This document shows, piece after piece, positions 25,763 to 34,238 of a stretch of DNA of 64,000 bases (positions within the stretch are counted from its first letter, which is position 1; each line of letters opens with the position of its first letter). The stretch lies in contig CAYFPQ010000007.1 in NCBI GenBank assembly GCA_964345005.1, forward strand, positions 1 through 64,000, in the 5' to 3' direction. This DNA is from JABMPJ01 sp964345005 (GTDB taxonomy: Bacteria > Verrucomicrobiota > Kiritimatiellia > UBA8416 > JABMPJ01). A program made the position numbers and the translations under genes. The notes below the pieces were generated by a model. That model had not been told where the DNA came from. It saw only the letters and a list, made by a program, of their open reading frames with translations, and made no database searches.

Positions 25763-27249
25763 AACAGGGGCACGTCATCGCGCCCTGGCGTCACCTGCTG
25801 CGTATCGCGGTCCTGGTGGCCCTGTTCGTTATTGCCGGGCTCAACCAGCACCGCCGCTACAAGTCGCAGTACGGCGGCCAGTTCGAGATCGATAAGCATG
25901 CCGGACTGCGGCTGATCGACCGTGCGCGCGGGTCGTCACCCCACATGGATCACCGCCCCATTACCGTTTCCGGCGGGCTCTGGTCGTTCAAAGCGGGGTC
26001 GGTCCGTATCAGCGACCCGCTGGCCGTGGTTGGGGGCATTCTGACAGCCAAGCGACTCTCGCTGGTTCTCTTGCTGTCTGTCATGATTCCTGCGCTCGCC
26101 ATTCTGCNNNNNNNNNNNNNACGTGTGTACTGTAGTTGGGTCTGCCCTATGGGACTGCTGGGGGAGCTCGTGCGGTGGATGAGGCGCAAGCTGGCAGGGG
26201 TCGGCATCCACTTCATCAACCTGCCTCTGTCAGGGCACCCCAAGTATGTCCTGTTGGTGTTTGGATGCCTGGCCTGCCTGATGTTCTCGGTCCCCTTCTT
26301 CTATAGCCTGTATCCGCCCCGTATCCTGTCCGATGCTGTGACCGATACATGGCTCGGGAATTTCATGAAGGCGGAACTGATCTTCATCGGCATACTCCTG
26401 CTCTGCGAGTTGATTCTGTGTGAGCGTCTCTGGTGCAAGTGTCTTTGCCCGGGCGGCGCGTTGCTGGCGTGGCTGGGGAGGTTCCGGAGGCTCAGAGTAG
26501 AGCACAATTCGGAGGCGTGTACCGCCTGTGGCAAGTGCGACCTGGCCTGCCCGTATAACCTGGCCCCGTCAGGCGGCAGACTCGATGGCGAATGCGACAA
26601 CTGTGGAAGGTGCGTTGAAGTGTGCAACGATGATGCGTTACGGTTCAGTTTCAGCATGAAGAAACAATGGAACAGATCGAAAACGCTGCTCGGCGTTGCC
26701 GCGGCAGCATTCCTCACCACTTCGACGGCCGATGCCCATCATATTCGCGGCATCCCCCACTACAGCTACCAGGAAAACTACCCGCAGGCGCCGCTGTTCG
26801 AGGAGTTTCGTGATGCGGGCCCGTGGACGCTCCAGTTCACCTTCTGGCCGGTCCCGGCGCAGAAGGCGCTCGACCTGGCCCTGTACGTCAAGCATGCCGT
26901 TACGGACAGGCCCTTCGAGGGCACGGTCACGTTTCGTGTCTACCGGCATGGCGAAGACCTGTCCCAGGACAACCACCCCTACGAGGCATACGCCAATCCA
27001 CGCAACATCTACAAGGTCGGCTGGGTCTACGAAGAAGACGGCATCTACTACGCCCAGATCTCGCTGGGAGAAGGCGACCAGGCCGTCAGCGAAACCTTCC
27101 GCTTCCAGGTCGGCAGGGTAAAGCCCAACTACATCCTCCTCGCAGGATCCTCCCTTGCCATTCTCTTCCTTATCGGCGCCGTAGCGATCATCAAGAAGCG
27201 GCAGTCTGCGTCGCTTCCGCCCTCTGCGCCACCATCGGCCCGGCCATGA
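25759..27249 (+). CDS. napH: NapH-like membrane polyferredoxin with extra C-terminal extracytoplasmic domain
   Basis: About 496 residues from the ATG at 25759. Four to five membrane helices carry CSWVCP and CKCLCPGG motifs. The cytosolic ferredoxin part has CTACGKCDLACP and CDNCGRCVEVC. After about residue 300 an extension begins with a new hydrophobic/signal-like stretch and HH, continues as a beta-rich domain (about 325-465) and ends in a final membrane helix. This extension is not part of canonical NapH. Thirteen N bases (26108-26120) hide four or five residues just before CSWVCP, with the frame preserved. The 3' end overlaps the convergent SecDF gene by 59 bp. Confidence 0.82.
   Translation: MKQGHVIAPWRHLLRIAVLVALFVIAGLNQHRRYKSQYGGQFEIDKHAGLRLIDRARGSSPHMDHRPITVSGGLWSFKAGSVRISDPLAVVGGILTAKRLSLVLLLSVMIPALAILXXXXXRVYCSWVCPMGLLGELVRWMRRKLAGVGIHFINLPLSGHPKYVLLVFGCLACLMFSVPFFYSLYPPRILSDAVTDTWLGNFMKAELIFIGILLLCELILCERLWCKCLCPGGALLAWLGRFRRLRVEHNSEACTACGKCDLACPYNLAPSGGRLDGECDNCGRCVEVCNDDALRFSFSMKKQWNRSKTLLGVAAAAFLTTSTADAHHIRGIPHYSYQENYPQAPLFEEFRDAGPWTLQFTFWPVPAQKALDLALYVKHAVTDRPFEGTVTFRVYRHGEDLSQDNHPYEAYANPRNIYKVGWVYEEDGIYYAQISLGEGDQAVSETFRFQVGRVKPNYILLAGSSLAILFLIGAVAIIKKRQSASLPPSAPPSARP
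26108..26120. other. Assembly gap (13 N)
   Basis: Run of undetermined bases inside the NapH-like gene. The reading frame is continuous across it, so the gap length seems right. Confidence 0.99.
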
Positions 27250-29905
27250 AGAGGGACGAGTAGGTTCCGACAACGATTCCGACCAGCAGCGTGAAGGCGA
27301 AGCCTCGCAGGACTTCGCCGCCAAGCACAAGCAGCGCGACCACAACGAGGAGGGTTGTGAAACTGGTGATCAGCGCGCGCAGGAAGACCTGGTTGATCGA
27401 GGCGTTGACGATGTCGCGGGTAGCCGTCGCACCTTCCGCCCGCTCGCGAATGCGGTCGAACACCACGATCGTATCGTTGAGCGAGTAGCCGATCGTGGTC
27501 AGCAGTGCGGCCGCAACCTTAAGGTCGATCTGCCCCGGCACCCAGCCCAGTACGCCCGCCAGCAGGAGTACGCCCACTGTGATGATCACGTCGTGTGCCA
27601 GTGTCAGCACCGCCACCCAGCCATAGACCGGTCGCTTGCGGAAGCGGAAGACGATGTAGAGGAAGATGCATCCGAGACTGAGCGCCACGGCTTTCAGTGT
27701 GGCCTGTCGCATCTCCCGGGCCACGAGCGGCCCCACCTGCGTGGCACGCTGCACGATATCCCCATCAGCCGGCACCATATCCTCCAGGGCACGGCTGATG
27801 GTGTGTCCAACATGGGCCAGGGATCCAGTGTCCTTTGGCTCGCCGTGAACCCCTTGTCCCACCGTGAGCGAGAACTCCGAAAAATGGGGCCGGCCTCCGG
27901 CGCCGCCGCCAACTGCTGCGCCGTGTGAGCGGAGCGTCATGGCGGGAGCACTCCCTTCCCAGGTGCTCTGCAACCGCTCACGCACCGTGGCTACTTGTTG
28001 CGGCGTCGACAGGCGGAACTGCACGCGCGTACCGCCCGTGAACTCGGTCCCAAAAGCCTGGCCCAGGTGGTTCAGCAAGGCAAACAGCCCAATGGAACCG
28101 ATAATGAGGACGAGGCTGAGTATCGCCGTGCAGCGATGCGTCCTCACGAAATCAATCGCGGGCAGACGCGGCGCCCGCATCATGCGCAGTTGCCTCCGGG
28201 GCCGCCACGCGGCTAGCCCGTCCAGCATCCAGCGGATGCCGACCAGCGAGCAGAAGAGCCCGGTCAGAATCCCGATCACGAGTACCAGACAGAAGCCTTT
28301 GACCGTGTCCGTCGCAAACAGGTAGAGGATTCCCGCCGCCAGGATCGTCGTAAGATTGGCATCCACGATCGTGGTGAAGGCGCGATCGTGTGCGGCGTGC
28401 ACCGCCTCGTACAGGGAGTCGTGGCGCGATTGCTCCTCGCGCAGGCGCTCGTAGATCAGTACGGCCGAATCCACCGTGATACCTACGAGCAGGATTCCCC
28501 CCGCGATGCCCGGCAATGCCACTGCCGAGTCCAGCCAGGAGAGAATCGCCGCCAGGATCGCCAGGTTGGCCGCGAGCGCCGCAACGGCAATCAGGCCGGC
28601 GACCCGATAGAAGAGGACCGTGAATGCCACGACCGCCGCCAGGCCCGCCATGAGCGAGAGCCCCCCACGCCGTATGGAGTCCTCCCCAAGGCTGGGGCCG
28701 ATCCGCGTCTGTGATTCGCGTGTGACGCTCACGCGCAGTGCGCCGCTCTGCAGGATCACCGCAAGGTCACGGGCCTCGCGTTCTGCAAAGTCGCCCATGA
28801 TCTCGGTTCGTCCCTCGTCAACGATCTCGGCGATATGCGGCGCGGAGACCAGGCGGCCGTCCAGAACGATTCCGAGCTGGCGGCCGGGGTTGTCCCGCGT
28901 CACCTCCAGCATGCGTTGCGACCCTTCCGAATCGAACTCCACCTGCACCCGCCAGTTCTCGCCACGGTGGTCTACCGCAGCCCGTGCCGCAACGATGTCC
29001 GCGCCGGCCAGGACCGCCTCGCGCGCGACAACCCGGAAATACCCGCGCCGCAGCTCACCCTCTTCCGTCGCACGGTCGGGAGTGCGCAACCAATCGAAGA
29101 CTGCCCCGGCGGAGGAGTCGTCCGTCGGCGTTCCGTCCATCGTGAGCCCAAACTTGTCACGGTCCAGCCCCTGCGCCTCGATAGATGCGTAGAGATGCGG
29201 ATGCCCATGCGGACCGGTGCGCGGCACGATCATCCGGAACTCCAGGACGCCTTGCTGCTCAACCGCCTGCACGACGGATTCAGCCTCGCGACTGTCCATG
29301 TCCGGTAGTTGGATCAGGATGCGGTCCTTGCCGTCGCGTCGCACCGCCACATCCCCCACCCCGATCCCGGTCAGGCGATAGCGCACGATATCGACCGCCT
29401 GTGCCAACTGGTCATCGAGACGCGTCTGCTCTTTCGCAATCGCATCCGCAAGGCGGGAGACCACCATCTGGCGCTCGGGGTCTGGCGCGCCGGATGTCTG
29501 CTGCTGCCGTACCAGGGCCTGCTGCTCACGAAGCAGCCGTTCTACACGGGTTCGGTGCGGATGGAGTCGCAACCGTATTTCCGTGTCGCGACGCAGATCC
29601 AGTCCAAATCGGATGGGCAGCCGACCCAGTCGGCTCTGCTCTCCGCGTCGCGCCTGCGCATCCGCGCACAAGGAAGCGAGTGCCCGGGCCTCCGGGTGCT
29701 CCTTGGGAAGCGATGCGATCTCCGCCTGTAAGGCGGCAATGCGGCGATCCAGGGGCGTTACGAAAAGCTGCAGGAACACCACACCGAGAAGACCGACCGC
29801 CACACAGCCGCGGAACCAGAGCGCCCGCTGCCGTATCAGTGCCACCACACCTCCCACAAGGCCGATTCCCAACACCACAAGCTGCCATCGCAACATGAAC
29901 GTCAT
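27191..29905 (-). CDS. secDF: SecD-SecF fusion protein translocase subunit
   Basis: About 904 residues from the ATG at 29905; a TTG at 29920 would add five. The SecD half has an N-terminal helix, a coiled-coil-rich region (about 90-180), the periplasmic head containing RYRLTGIGV, RILIQLPG-like QLPDMD and LGIVLDGRLVSAP, then six helices including the VGITVDSAVLIYER segment. The SecF half starts near 590 (IDFVRTH..., GTEFTGGTRVQF) and ends with IGYSLNDTIVVFDRIRE. It uses the proton gradient to pull exported proteins through SecYEG. SecDF fusions are usual in several phyla. The 3' end overlaps the NapH-like gene tail to tail. Confidence 0.95.
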   Translation of the reverse strand: MTFMLRWQLVVLGIGLVGGVVALIRQRALWFRGCVAVGLLGVVFLQLFVTPLDRRIAALQAEIASLPKEHPEARALASLCADAQARRGEQSRLGRLPIRFGLDLRRDTEIRLRLHPHRTRVERLLREQQALVRQQQTSGAPDPERQMVVSRLADAIAKEQTRLDDQLAQAVDIVRYRLTGIGVGDVAVRRDGKDRILIQLPDMDSREAESVVQAVEQQGVLEFRMIVPRTGPHGHPHLYASIEAQGLDRDKFGLTMDGTPTDDSSAGAVFDWLRTPDRATEEGELRRGYFRVVAREAVLAGADIVAARAAVDHRGENWRVQVEFDSEGSQRMLEVTRDNPGRQLGIVLDGRLVSAPHIAEIVDEGRTEIMGDFAEREARDLAVILQSGALRVSVTRESQTRIGPSLGEDSIRRGGLSLMAGLAAVVAFTVLFYRVAGLIAVAALAANLAILAAILSWLDSAVALPGIAGGILLVGITVDSAVLIYERLREEQSRHDSLYEAVHAAHDRAFTTIVDANLTTILAAGILYLFATDTVKGFCLVLVIGILTGLFCSLVGIRWMLDGLAAWRPRRQLRMMRAPRLPAIDFVRTHRCTAILSLVLIIGSIGLFALLNHLGQAFGTEFTGGTRVQFRLSTPQQVATVRERLQSTWEGSAPAMTLRSHGAAVGGGAGGRPHFSEFSLTVGQGVHGEPKDTGSLAHVGHTISRALEDMVPADGDIVQRATQVGPLVAREMRQATLKAVALSLGCIFLYIVFRFRKRPVYGWVAVLTLAHDVIITVGVLLLAGVLGWVPGQIDLKVAAALLTTIGYSLNDTIVVFDRIRERAEGATATRDIVNASINQVFLRALITSFTTLLVVVALLVLGGEVLRGFAFTLLVGIVVGTYSSLFMAGPMVAQRAEATQTAAS

Positions 29906-30297
29906 ACCCGTCTGCCCCAACCTGTCAGCAAATCGCCCCCCTCTGCAATGCCCTGCAGTGTAGAAAGTCTCATTCTGTATGTCGACTGAACCGTTTTGCG
30001 CTGTCGCGCCAAGCGCAGGCGTTAGTCGATAGTGTGCTAGGGATGAGCTGGAATCGATTCTCCTTCAGGTTCGGCGGCTACTGCGTAAACCCTTCATTAT
30101 CATGGGGTTGATATTCCCCGTGACCGAGCTTACGCCTAGCTCCTAGTGTCCAATCCCTCCTTTACTGGGGTAACCTAAATTCTCAACTGCTGCTTGATCG
30201 CGGTATCATTGATCAATTCAACAGCGCAATTACCTCGACTGCCGTCAGCGCTCGGAGGATTGCCTCCGGCGGCCAACTGGGCTACTATTCTCGTCCC
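29906..30297. other. Divergent intergenic region secDF / polyferredoxin
   Basis: About 390 bp without an ORF. A small perfect hairpin CGGAGG-ATTG-CCTCCG lies at 30253-30268, thirty bases before the ATG of the polyferredoxin gene. Otherwise only AT-richer stretches (30090-30190) suitable for promoters are seen; I cannot assign a -35/-10 pair with confidence. Confidence 0.5.
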
Positions 30298-32091
30298 ATG
30301 ATTCGGTCCAAAACAGGTTGGCTTTGCCTCTGCATCCTGGTGCTGTTCTCGGCGGGCCTGGTTGCCCTTTCGCAGGAGGCCGAAGCGACCAACGCAGCGC
30401 CTGGCGCGTGCGCGCACTGCCCGGTACACGGGGCGGAACATCCGGCGGCGGAAGCTGATGGCGAGATCTGCGAGTTCTGCGGCATGGTTAACTGCGATAT
30501 GGGTTGTAAGGCGATCATCTTCGACTCGGAGTACCGCAAGATGGTGGTCATGCCGGGGATTCCGGACTGGCTCTATTATGCCGGGATCGTCGCGATCATC
30601 CTCGTCTCGTTTTTCTTTGCGGAGACGCTCGGGCGCCGCGTTCCGCGCAAACGAAAGCGTCATCGCTCTAACCTCTTCCGGTCGCAGAATCTGAAACGGT
30701 TCGTTCGGCTGCCCATCTTCCCCATGGTGTTCCAGCTACCGACAACGCTCCTGTTTGGCTTCCTTATCTACGCCGGACTCGCGGGACACCAGGTCATCAA
30801 CATTGTTCCCACGCTGACCTGGACCATCTGGTGGGCGGGGCTGATCTTCATCGTGCTGTTTGCCGGCAAGATCTGGTGCGTGTTCTGTCCCTGGGACTTT
30901 GTGGCCACCGTGCTCTCGCGCCTGCGTCTCTTTGGGACCGGCAGTGCACCGCTCAACCTCGGTCTCCAATGGCCGCGCCGTCTGCGGTCGGTCTGGCCGG
31001 CGCTCTGGCTGTTCATTGCCCTTACGTGGCTGGAGTTGGGATTGCATGTGACGAAGTCGCCTATGAAGACGGCCTACGTGGCGATTGGCATGCTGGTGCT
31101 GGCCCTGGTGCCCGCACTGTTGTTCGACAAGAAGTCGTTCTGTCGCTACGGCTGCTTCGTGGGCCGCATCGCGGGCATGTATGCCAACTTCGCGCCGATG
31201 GAGGTGAGAGCGGCCAGCCGTGATGTGTGTGCGTCGTGCAAGACACGTGACTGTTTCGCCGGCAACGACAAGGGGAATCCCTGCCCTACCTCGCTCTGCC
31301 TGGCGACGCTCGAAAACAACACCTACTGCACGATGTGCGGCGAGTGCGTCAAGAGCTGCCCGAAAGACAACGTGGCGGTGAACCTGCGTCCCTTCGGCGA
31401 GGACCTCTACGACTACGCCGGCCCCAGGCGCGACGAGGCGTTCCTGGCCATAACGCTGCTCTCGTTGACGAGCTTCCACGGTCTCACAATGACCCCGTTC
31501 TGGGAGAACGTGATGGAGCCGGAAGGCACGATCCTTGGCTGGGTCGGAGACCTGTTCGGCACGGGGCACCTGGGATCGTTCACGATCGGAATGATCGCGA
31601 TACTCGCCGCGCCGATACTGCTCTATCTCGCCTTCTGCCGGGTCGTCGCCGCACTCGCGGCGCGCAAGGCAGAGGGGGGCGAGAGGCACTCAACCATGGA
31701 GATCTTCATCCAGTTCTCCTATGCCCTGCTGCCGATCGCACTGTTCTACCACCTGGCCCACAACGGCATGCATCTCTTCATGGAAGGGCAGAACGTTGTG
31801 ACCTATCTTTCCGATCCGATGGGAAGGGGCTGGGACCTCTTCGGCACGGCGACCCGCGCCTACCCGCAGATGCTCTCGACCAATACGATTTGGATCGCAC
31901 AGGTTGTCCTGGTGATCGTGGGACACGTCTACGGAATAGCGATCACGCACCGCGTTGCGCGGCGGCTCTTTGGCAAGGGCTCCACGTCCTACCTTGTGGA
32001 AGTGCCTATTCTCGCGGCCATGATCCTCTTTTCCTACTTCTCACTCTGGATCATGCACCTCGACATGAACATGCGCGGGACCCTGCTGTAG
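30298..32091 (+). CDS. NapH/CcoG-like membrane iron-sulfur protein with Cys/His-rich N-terminal domain
   Basis: 597 residues. A signal peptide (1-30) is followed by a compact Cys/His-rich segment (residues about 36-72) with CAHCPVHGAEH, CEFCGMVNC and CDMGC, which looks like a metal- or cluster-binding domain. About nine to ten membrane helices follow. Membrane-face motifs are CVFCPWD and CRYGCFVG; ferredoxin-type clusters include CASCKTRDC and CTMCGECVKSCP. Conserved histidines in the last helices (FYHLAHNGMHL, ITH, IMHLDM) could bind haem or metal. It is probably a quinone- or metal-linked electron-transfer protein. The upstream Shine-Dalgarno sequence is weak. The stop abuts the stop of the convergent NapG gene. 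Confidence 0.78.
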   Translation: MIRSKTGWLCLCILVLFSAGLVALSQEAEATNAAPGACAHCPVHGAEHPAAEADGEICEFCGMVNCDMGCKAIIFDSEYRKMVVMPGIPDWLYYAGIVAIILVSFFFAETLGRRVPRKRKRHRSNLFRSQNLKRFVRLPIFPMVFQLPTTLLFGFLIYAGLAGHQVINIVPTLTWTIWWAGLIFIVLFAGKIWCVFCPWDFVATVLSRLRLFGTGSAPLNLGLQWPRRLRSVWPALWLFIALTWLELGLHVTKSPMKTAYVAIGMLVLALVPALLFDKKSFCRYGCFVGRIAGMYANFAPMEVRAASRDVCASCKTRDCFAGNDKGNPCPTSLCLATLENNTYCTMCGECVKSCPKDNVAVNLRPFGEDLYDYAGPRRDEAFLAITLLSLTSFHGLTMTPFWENVMEPEGTILGWVGDLFGTGHLGSFTIGMIAILAAPILLYLAFCRVVAALAARKAEGGERHSTMEIFIQFSYALLPIALFYHLAHNGMHLFMEGQNVVTYLSDPMGRGWDLFGTATRAYPQMLSTNTIWIAQVVLVIVGHVYGIAITHRVARRLFGKGSTSYLVEVPILAAMILFSYFSLWIMHLDMNMRGTLL

Positions 32092-32721
32092 CTACTGGTT
32101 CTCCAGCTCAAGCCCCTTGAGGCCAGCCTGGCGGATGTTGGCGTCGATAGGGATGACTTCAACGGCCTTCTTGCGTACGGGACAGCCTTCCTCGCACATG
32201 CCGCAGCCGGTGCAGTGCTCCTCGTGGAAGATGGGCTTGAGCCGAATCAGGTCCTGCGTGATCGCTTTGCCCTTGCGCGGGCAGCATTGGTAGCAGACTT
32301 CGCAGACGCCCCGGCCGCGGTGCGAGAGACACAGGTCTTTGTCCAGCACCGCCTTGCCCATCTTGACTTCCTCGACCGGGATGTTCTTGAGAGCACCTGT
32401 GGGGCAAACCTCTACGCATTTCATGCAGAGCTCGCACGCCTTCTTGCGCGGCAGAATGTAGGGGGTGTCCTGGCGGGGGCCCCGATCGAAATAGCGGATG
32501 CAGTCCGGCGGACAGGCCTGCGCGCAGGCCCCGCAGCGGATACAGGCCTTGAGGAAGTCCGCTTCAGGCAGGGCGCCGGGTGGTCGCAGGTAGACGCCGT
32601 ACTCGCCTTCCTGGCGCGGGAGCGCACGCAGCCAGGGCACTCCCAGCACACCAATCGTGGCCAGCGATGCCACCCCGAGGTCGTTCAAGAACTCGCGCCG
32701 CGTTCGGGTTTCCCGTGTCAC
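32092..32721 (-). CDS. Second NapG-like ferredoxin-type protein
   Basis: 209 residues from the GTG at 32721, which overlaps the stop of the upstream NapH gene (GTGA). An in-frame extension to 32784 is unlikely. The Tat motif is RREFLNDLG. Clusters: CIRCGACAQACPPDC, CELCMKCVEVCP, CEVCYQCCP and CTGCGMCEEGCP. The domain order equals that of the NapG at 25157, but sequence identity looks moderate, so this is a paralogue and not a recent duplicate. The last residues are rich in Leu/Glu and form a tail absent from the other copy. Confidence 0.87.
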   Translation of the reverse strand: MTRETRTRREFLNDLGVASLATIGVLGVPWLRALPRQEGEYGVYLRPPGALPEADFLKACIRCGACAQACPPDCIRYFDRGPRQDTPYILPRKKACELCMKCVEVCPTGALKNIPVEEVKMGKAVLDKDLCLSHRGRGVCEVCYQCCPRKGKAITQDLIRLKPIFHEEHCTGCGMCEEGCPVRKKAVEVIPIDANIRQAGLKGLELENQ

Positions 32722-33644
32722 GATTCGACCTCCCTGCCTGTTTGAGGCGGTTGCTTGCGGAATGTCAGCGCGGATTCCGGGCATGCCGCGATGCAGCGGA
32801 CACAGTTGTCACACTCCATCCCCGGCGAGGTCAGGTCCGGGCGTAGATCGTAGGGACAGACCGCGCGGCACGCGCCGCAGCTTGTGCAGCGCGGCTCGTG
32901 CAGCCTGATGCGCAGCAGGCGCATCTTGCCCAACAGTGAATAGAGCGCGCCGCCCGGACAGAGGTGCGTACACCAGGCGCGGGGAAACGCCAGGATCTCG
33001 AGCAAAACGACGCCCCCGAGAAAAAGGACCCCAAAGCGGAGCGCACCGTTGAAGATCCACTGGTCCAGCTCGATGCAGACCAGCCGCGGGGGATAGACCC
33101 AGGCAAGGATGTACTCTCCTCCAACGGTCGCAGCGGCCAGACCTATACCCAGCACCATATATTTGGTGAAGCGCGGGACACACCCGTTCGGCAGCGGCAG
33201 ACCGATTCGCAGCAGTCCTTTCCTAATCAATCCTCCCGCTTCAAAGAGCAGGGCGGCCGGACATACGTGCGAGCAAAACACCCGCCCCAGTCCCAGCGAG
33301 ATCAACAACAGCCATAGGCCCGCGAGGAGTAGTGGAACCGAGAGGCAGCGCGATACGGCCACGTGTTCCACTACCGCAAGTGAATCGGCAAAAGAGACAA
33401 TCCCAAGGTCAAAGAACCACGTGCCGCCACGCACGTTTTCGAGTCCCCTGTCGAGTCGGGGGTGCGTGTCGAGAATGTGCTCGTATGCAGACGCCTCGGG
33501 AGCAAACGCATCGTGAAGACGACGGTTCTCGCGCAAGGAGTCCTGGCGGAAAGCGCCATCCCGGGCTGCCAGGATGACGAGCGACACGACCACAACCTGC
33601 ACGACTCTCCTGAAGATTCGCGCAGATGTGACTGAGAGCCGCAT
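32718..33644 (-). CDS. Second NapH-like membrane ferredoxin
   Basis: About 308 residues from the ATG at 33644 (a TTG at 33653 is also possible). The N-terminal helix is followed by an extracytoplasmic loop of about 60 residues, then three to four helices with CSHVCP and CTHLCPGG. The cytosolic clusters are CTSCGACRAVCP and CDNCVRCIAACP. It lacks the long C-terminal domain of the first NapH copy. It is first in a two-gene operon with NapG, divergent from the formate dehydrogenase genes. It possibly serves a different terminal reductase or the formate dehydrogenase. Confidence 0.85.
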   Translation of the reverse strand: MRLSVTSARIFRRVVQVVVVSLVILAARDGAFRQDSLRENRRLHDAFAPEASAYEHILDTHPRLDRGLENVRGGTWFFDLGIVSFADSLAVVEHVAVSRCLSVPLLLAGLWLLLISLGLGRVFCSHVCPAALLFEAGGLIRKGLLRIGLPLPNGCVPRFTKYMVLGIGLAAATVGGEYILAWVYPPRLVCIELDQWIFNGALRFGVLFLGGVVLLEILAFPRAWCTHLCPGGALYSLLGKMRLLRIRLHEPRCTSCGACRAVCPYDLRPDLTSPGMECDNCVRCIAACPESALTFRKQPPQTGREVES

Positions 33645-33758
33645 GGCTATCAAGAATGCCAGCCGCCCATGGACCTGTCAATGGCGGCTGCCGCAGTGTG
33701 CCCAAGATTGACCGGGATTGACACGCGTGCTATGTTCCCTCCCCAGAAGGGAACATGC

Positions 33759-34238
33759 ATGGAGCGGCGCGCCAAAAGCCCTGCGGTACATCTGCCAGAA
33801 CTCGACGGTGTTCTGGCCCGCTACACCCGCGAAGAGAGTCAACTGATTCCGCTTCTCCAGGACATCCAGAACGAATTGGGATACATCAGCCCTGAAGCCA
33901 TGCAGGCTACGGCCATGCACCTCAACATACCGGAAAGCTCGGTCTACGGCGTAGTCACTTTCTACAGCCAGTTCTATCTCACCCGGCAGGGCCGGCACAA
34001 AGTCAAGGTCTGCCAGGGCACGGCGTGTCATGTGCGGGGGGCCGACGAGATCATTCGCGCGGTATCGGCACGCCTGGGTATCAAGCCGGGAGAAACGACC
34101 AAGGATTTCGAGTTCAGCGTTGAACGGGTGGCCTGTTTTGGTTCCTGTGCGCTGGCACCGGTAGTTGTCATCAACGGGAAGGTCTACGGCAACGTAACGC
34201 CGGAGGTGGCCGTCACACTTCTGGATGAACTGACATGA
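33759..34238 (+). CDS. NuoE-like [2Fe-2S] thioredoxin-fold subunit of formate dehydrogenase
   Basis: 159 residues from the ATG at 33759, which has AAGGGA upstream; an upstream ATG at 33669 lacks a good site. The 24-kDa subunit motifs are GVVTFYSQF, CQGTACHVRG and CFGSCALAPV, giving the four cluster cysteines. It is coupled to the NuoF gene by ATGA. It forms the NADH-side module with NuoF, as in NAD-linked formate dehydrogenases and HndA-type hydrogenases. Confidence 0.93.
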   Translation: MERRAKSPAVHLPELDGVLARYTREESQLIPLLQDIQNELGYISPEAMQATAMHLNIPESSVYGVVTFYSQFYLTRQGRHKVKVCQGTACHVRGADEIIRAVSARLGIKPGETTKDFEFSVERVACFGSCALAPVVVINGKVYGNVTPEVAVTLLDELT

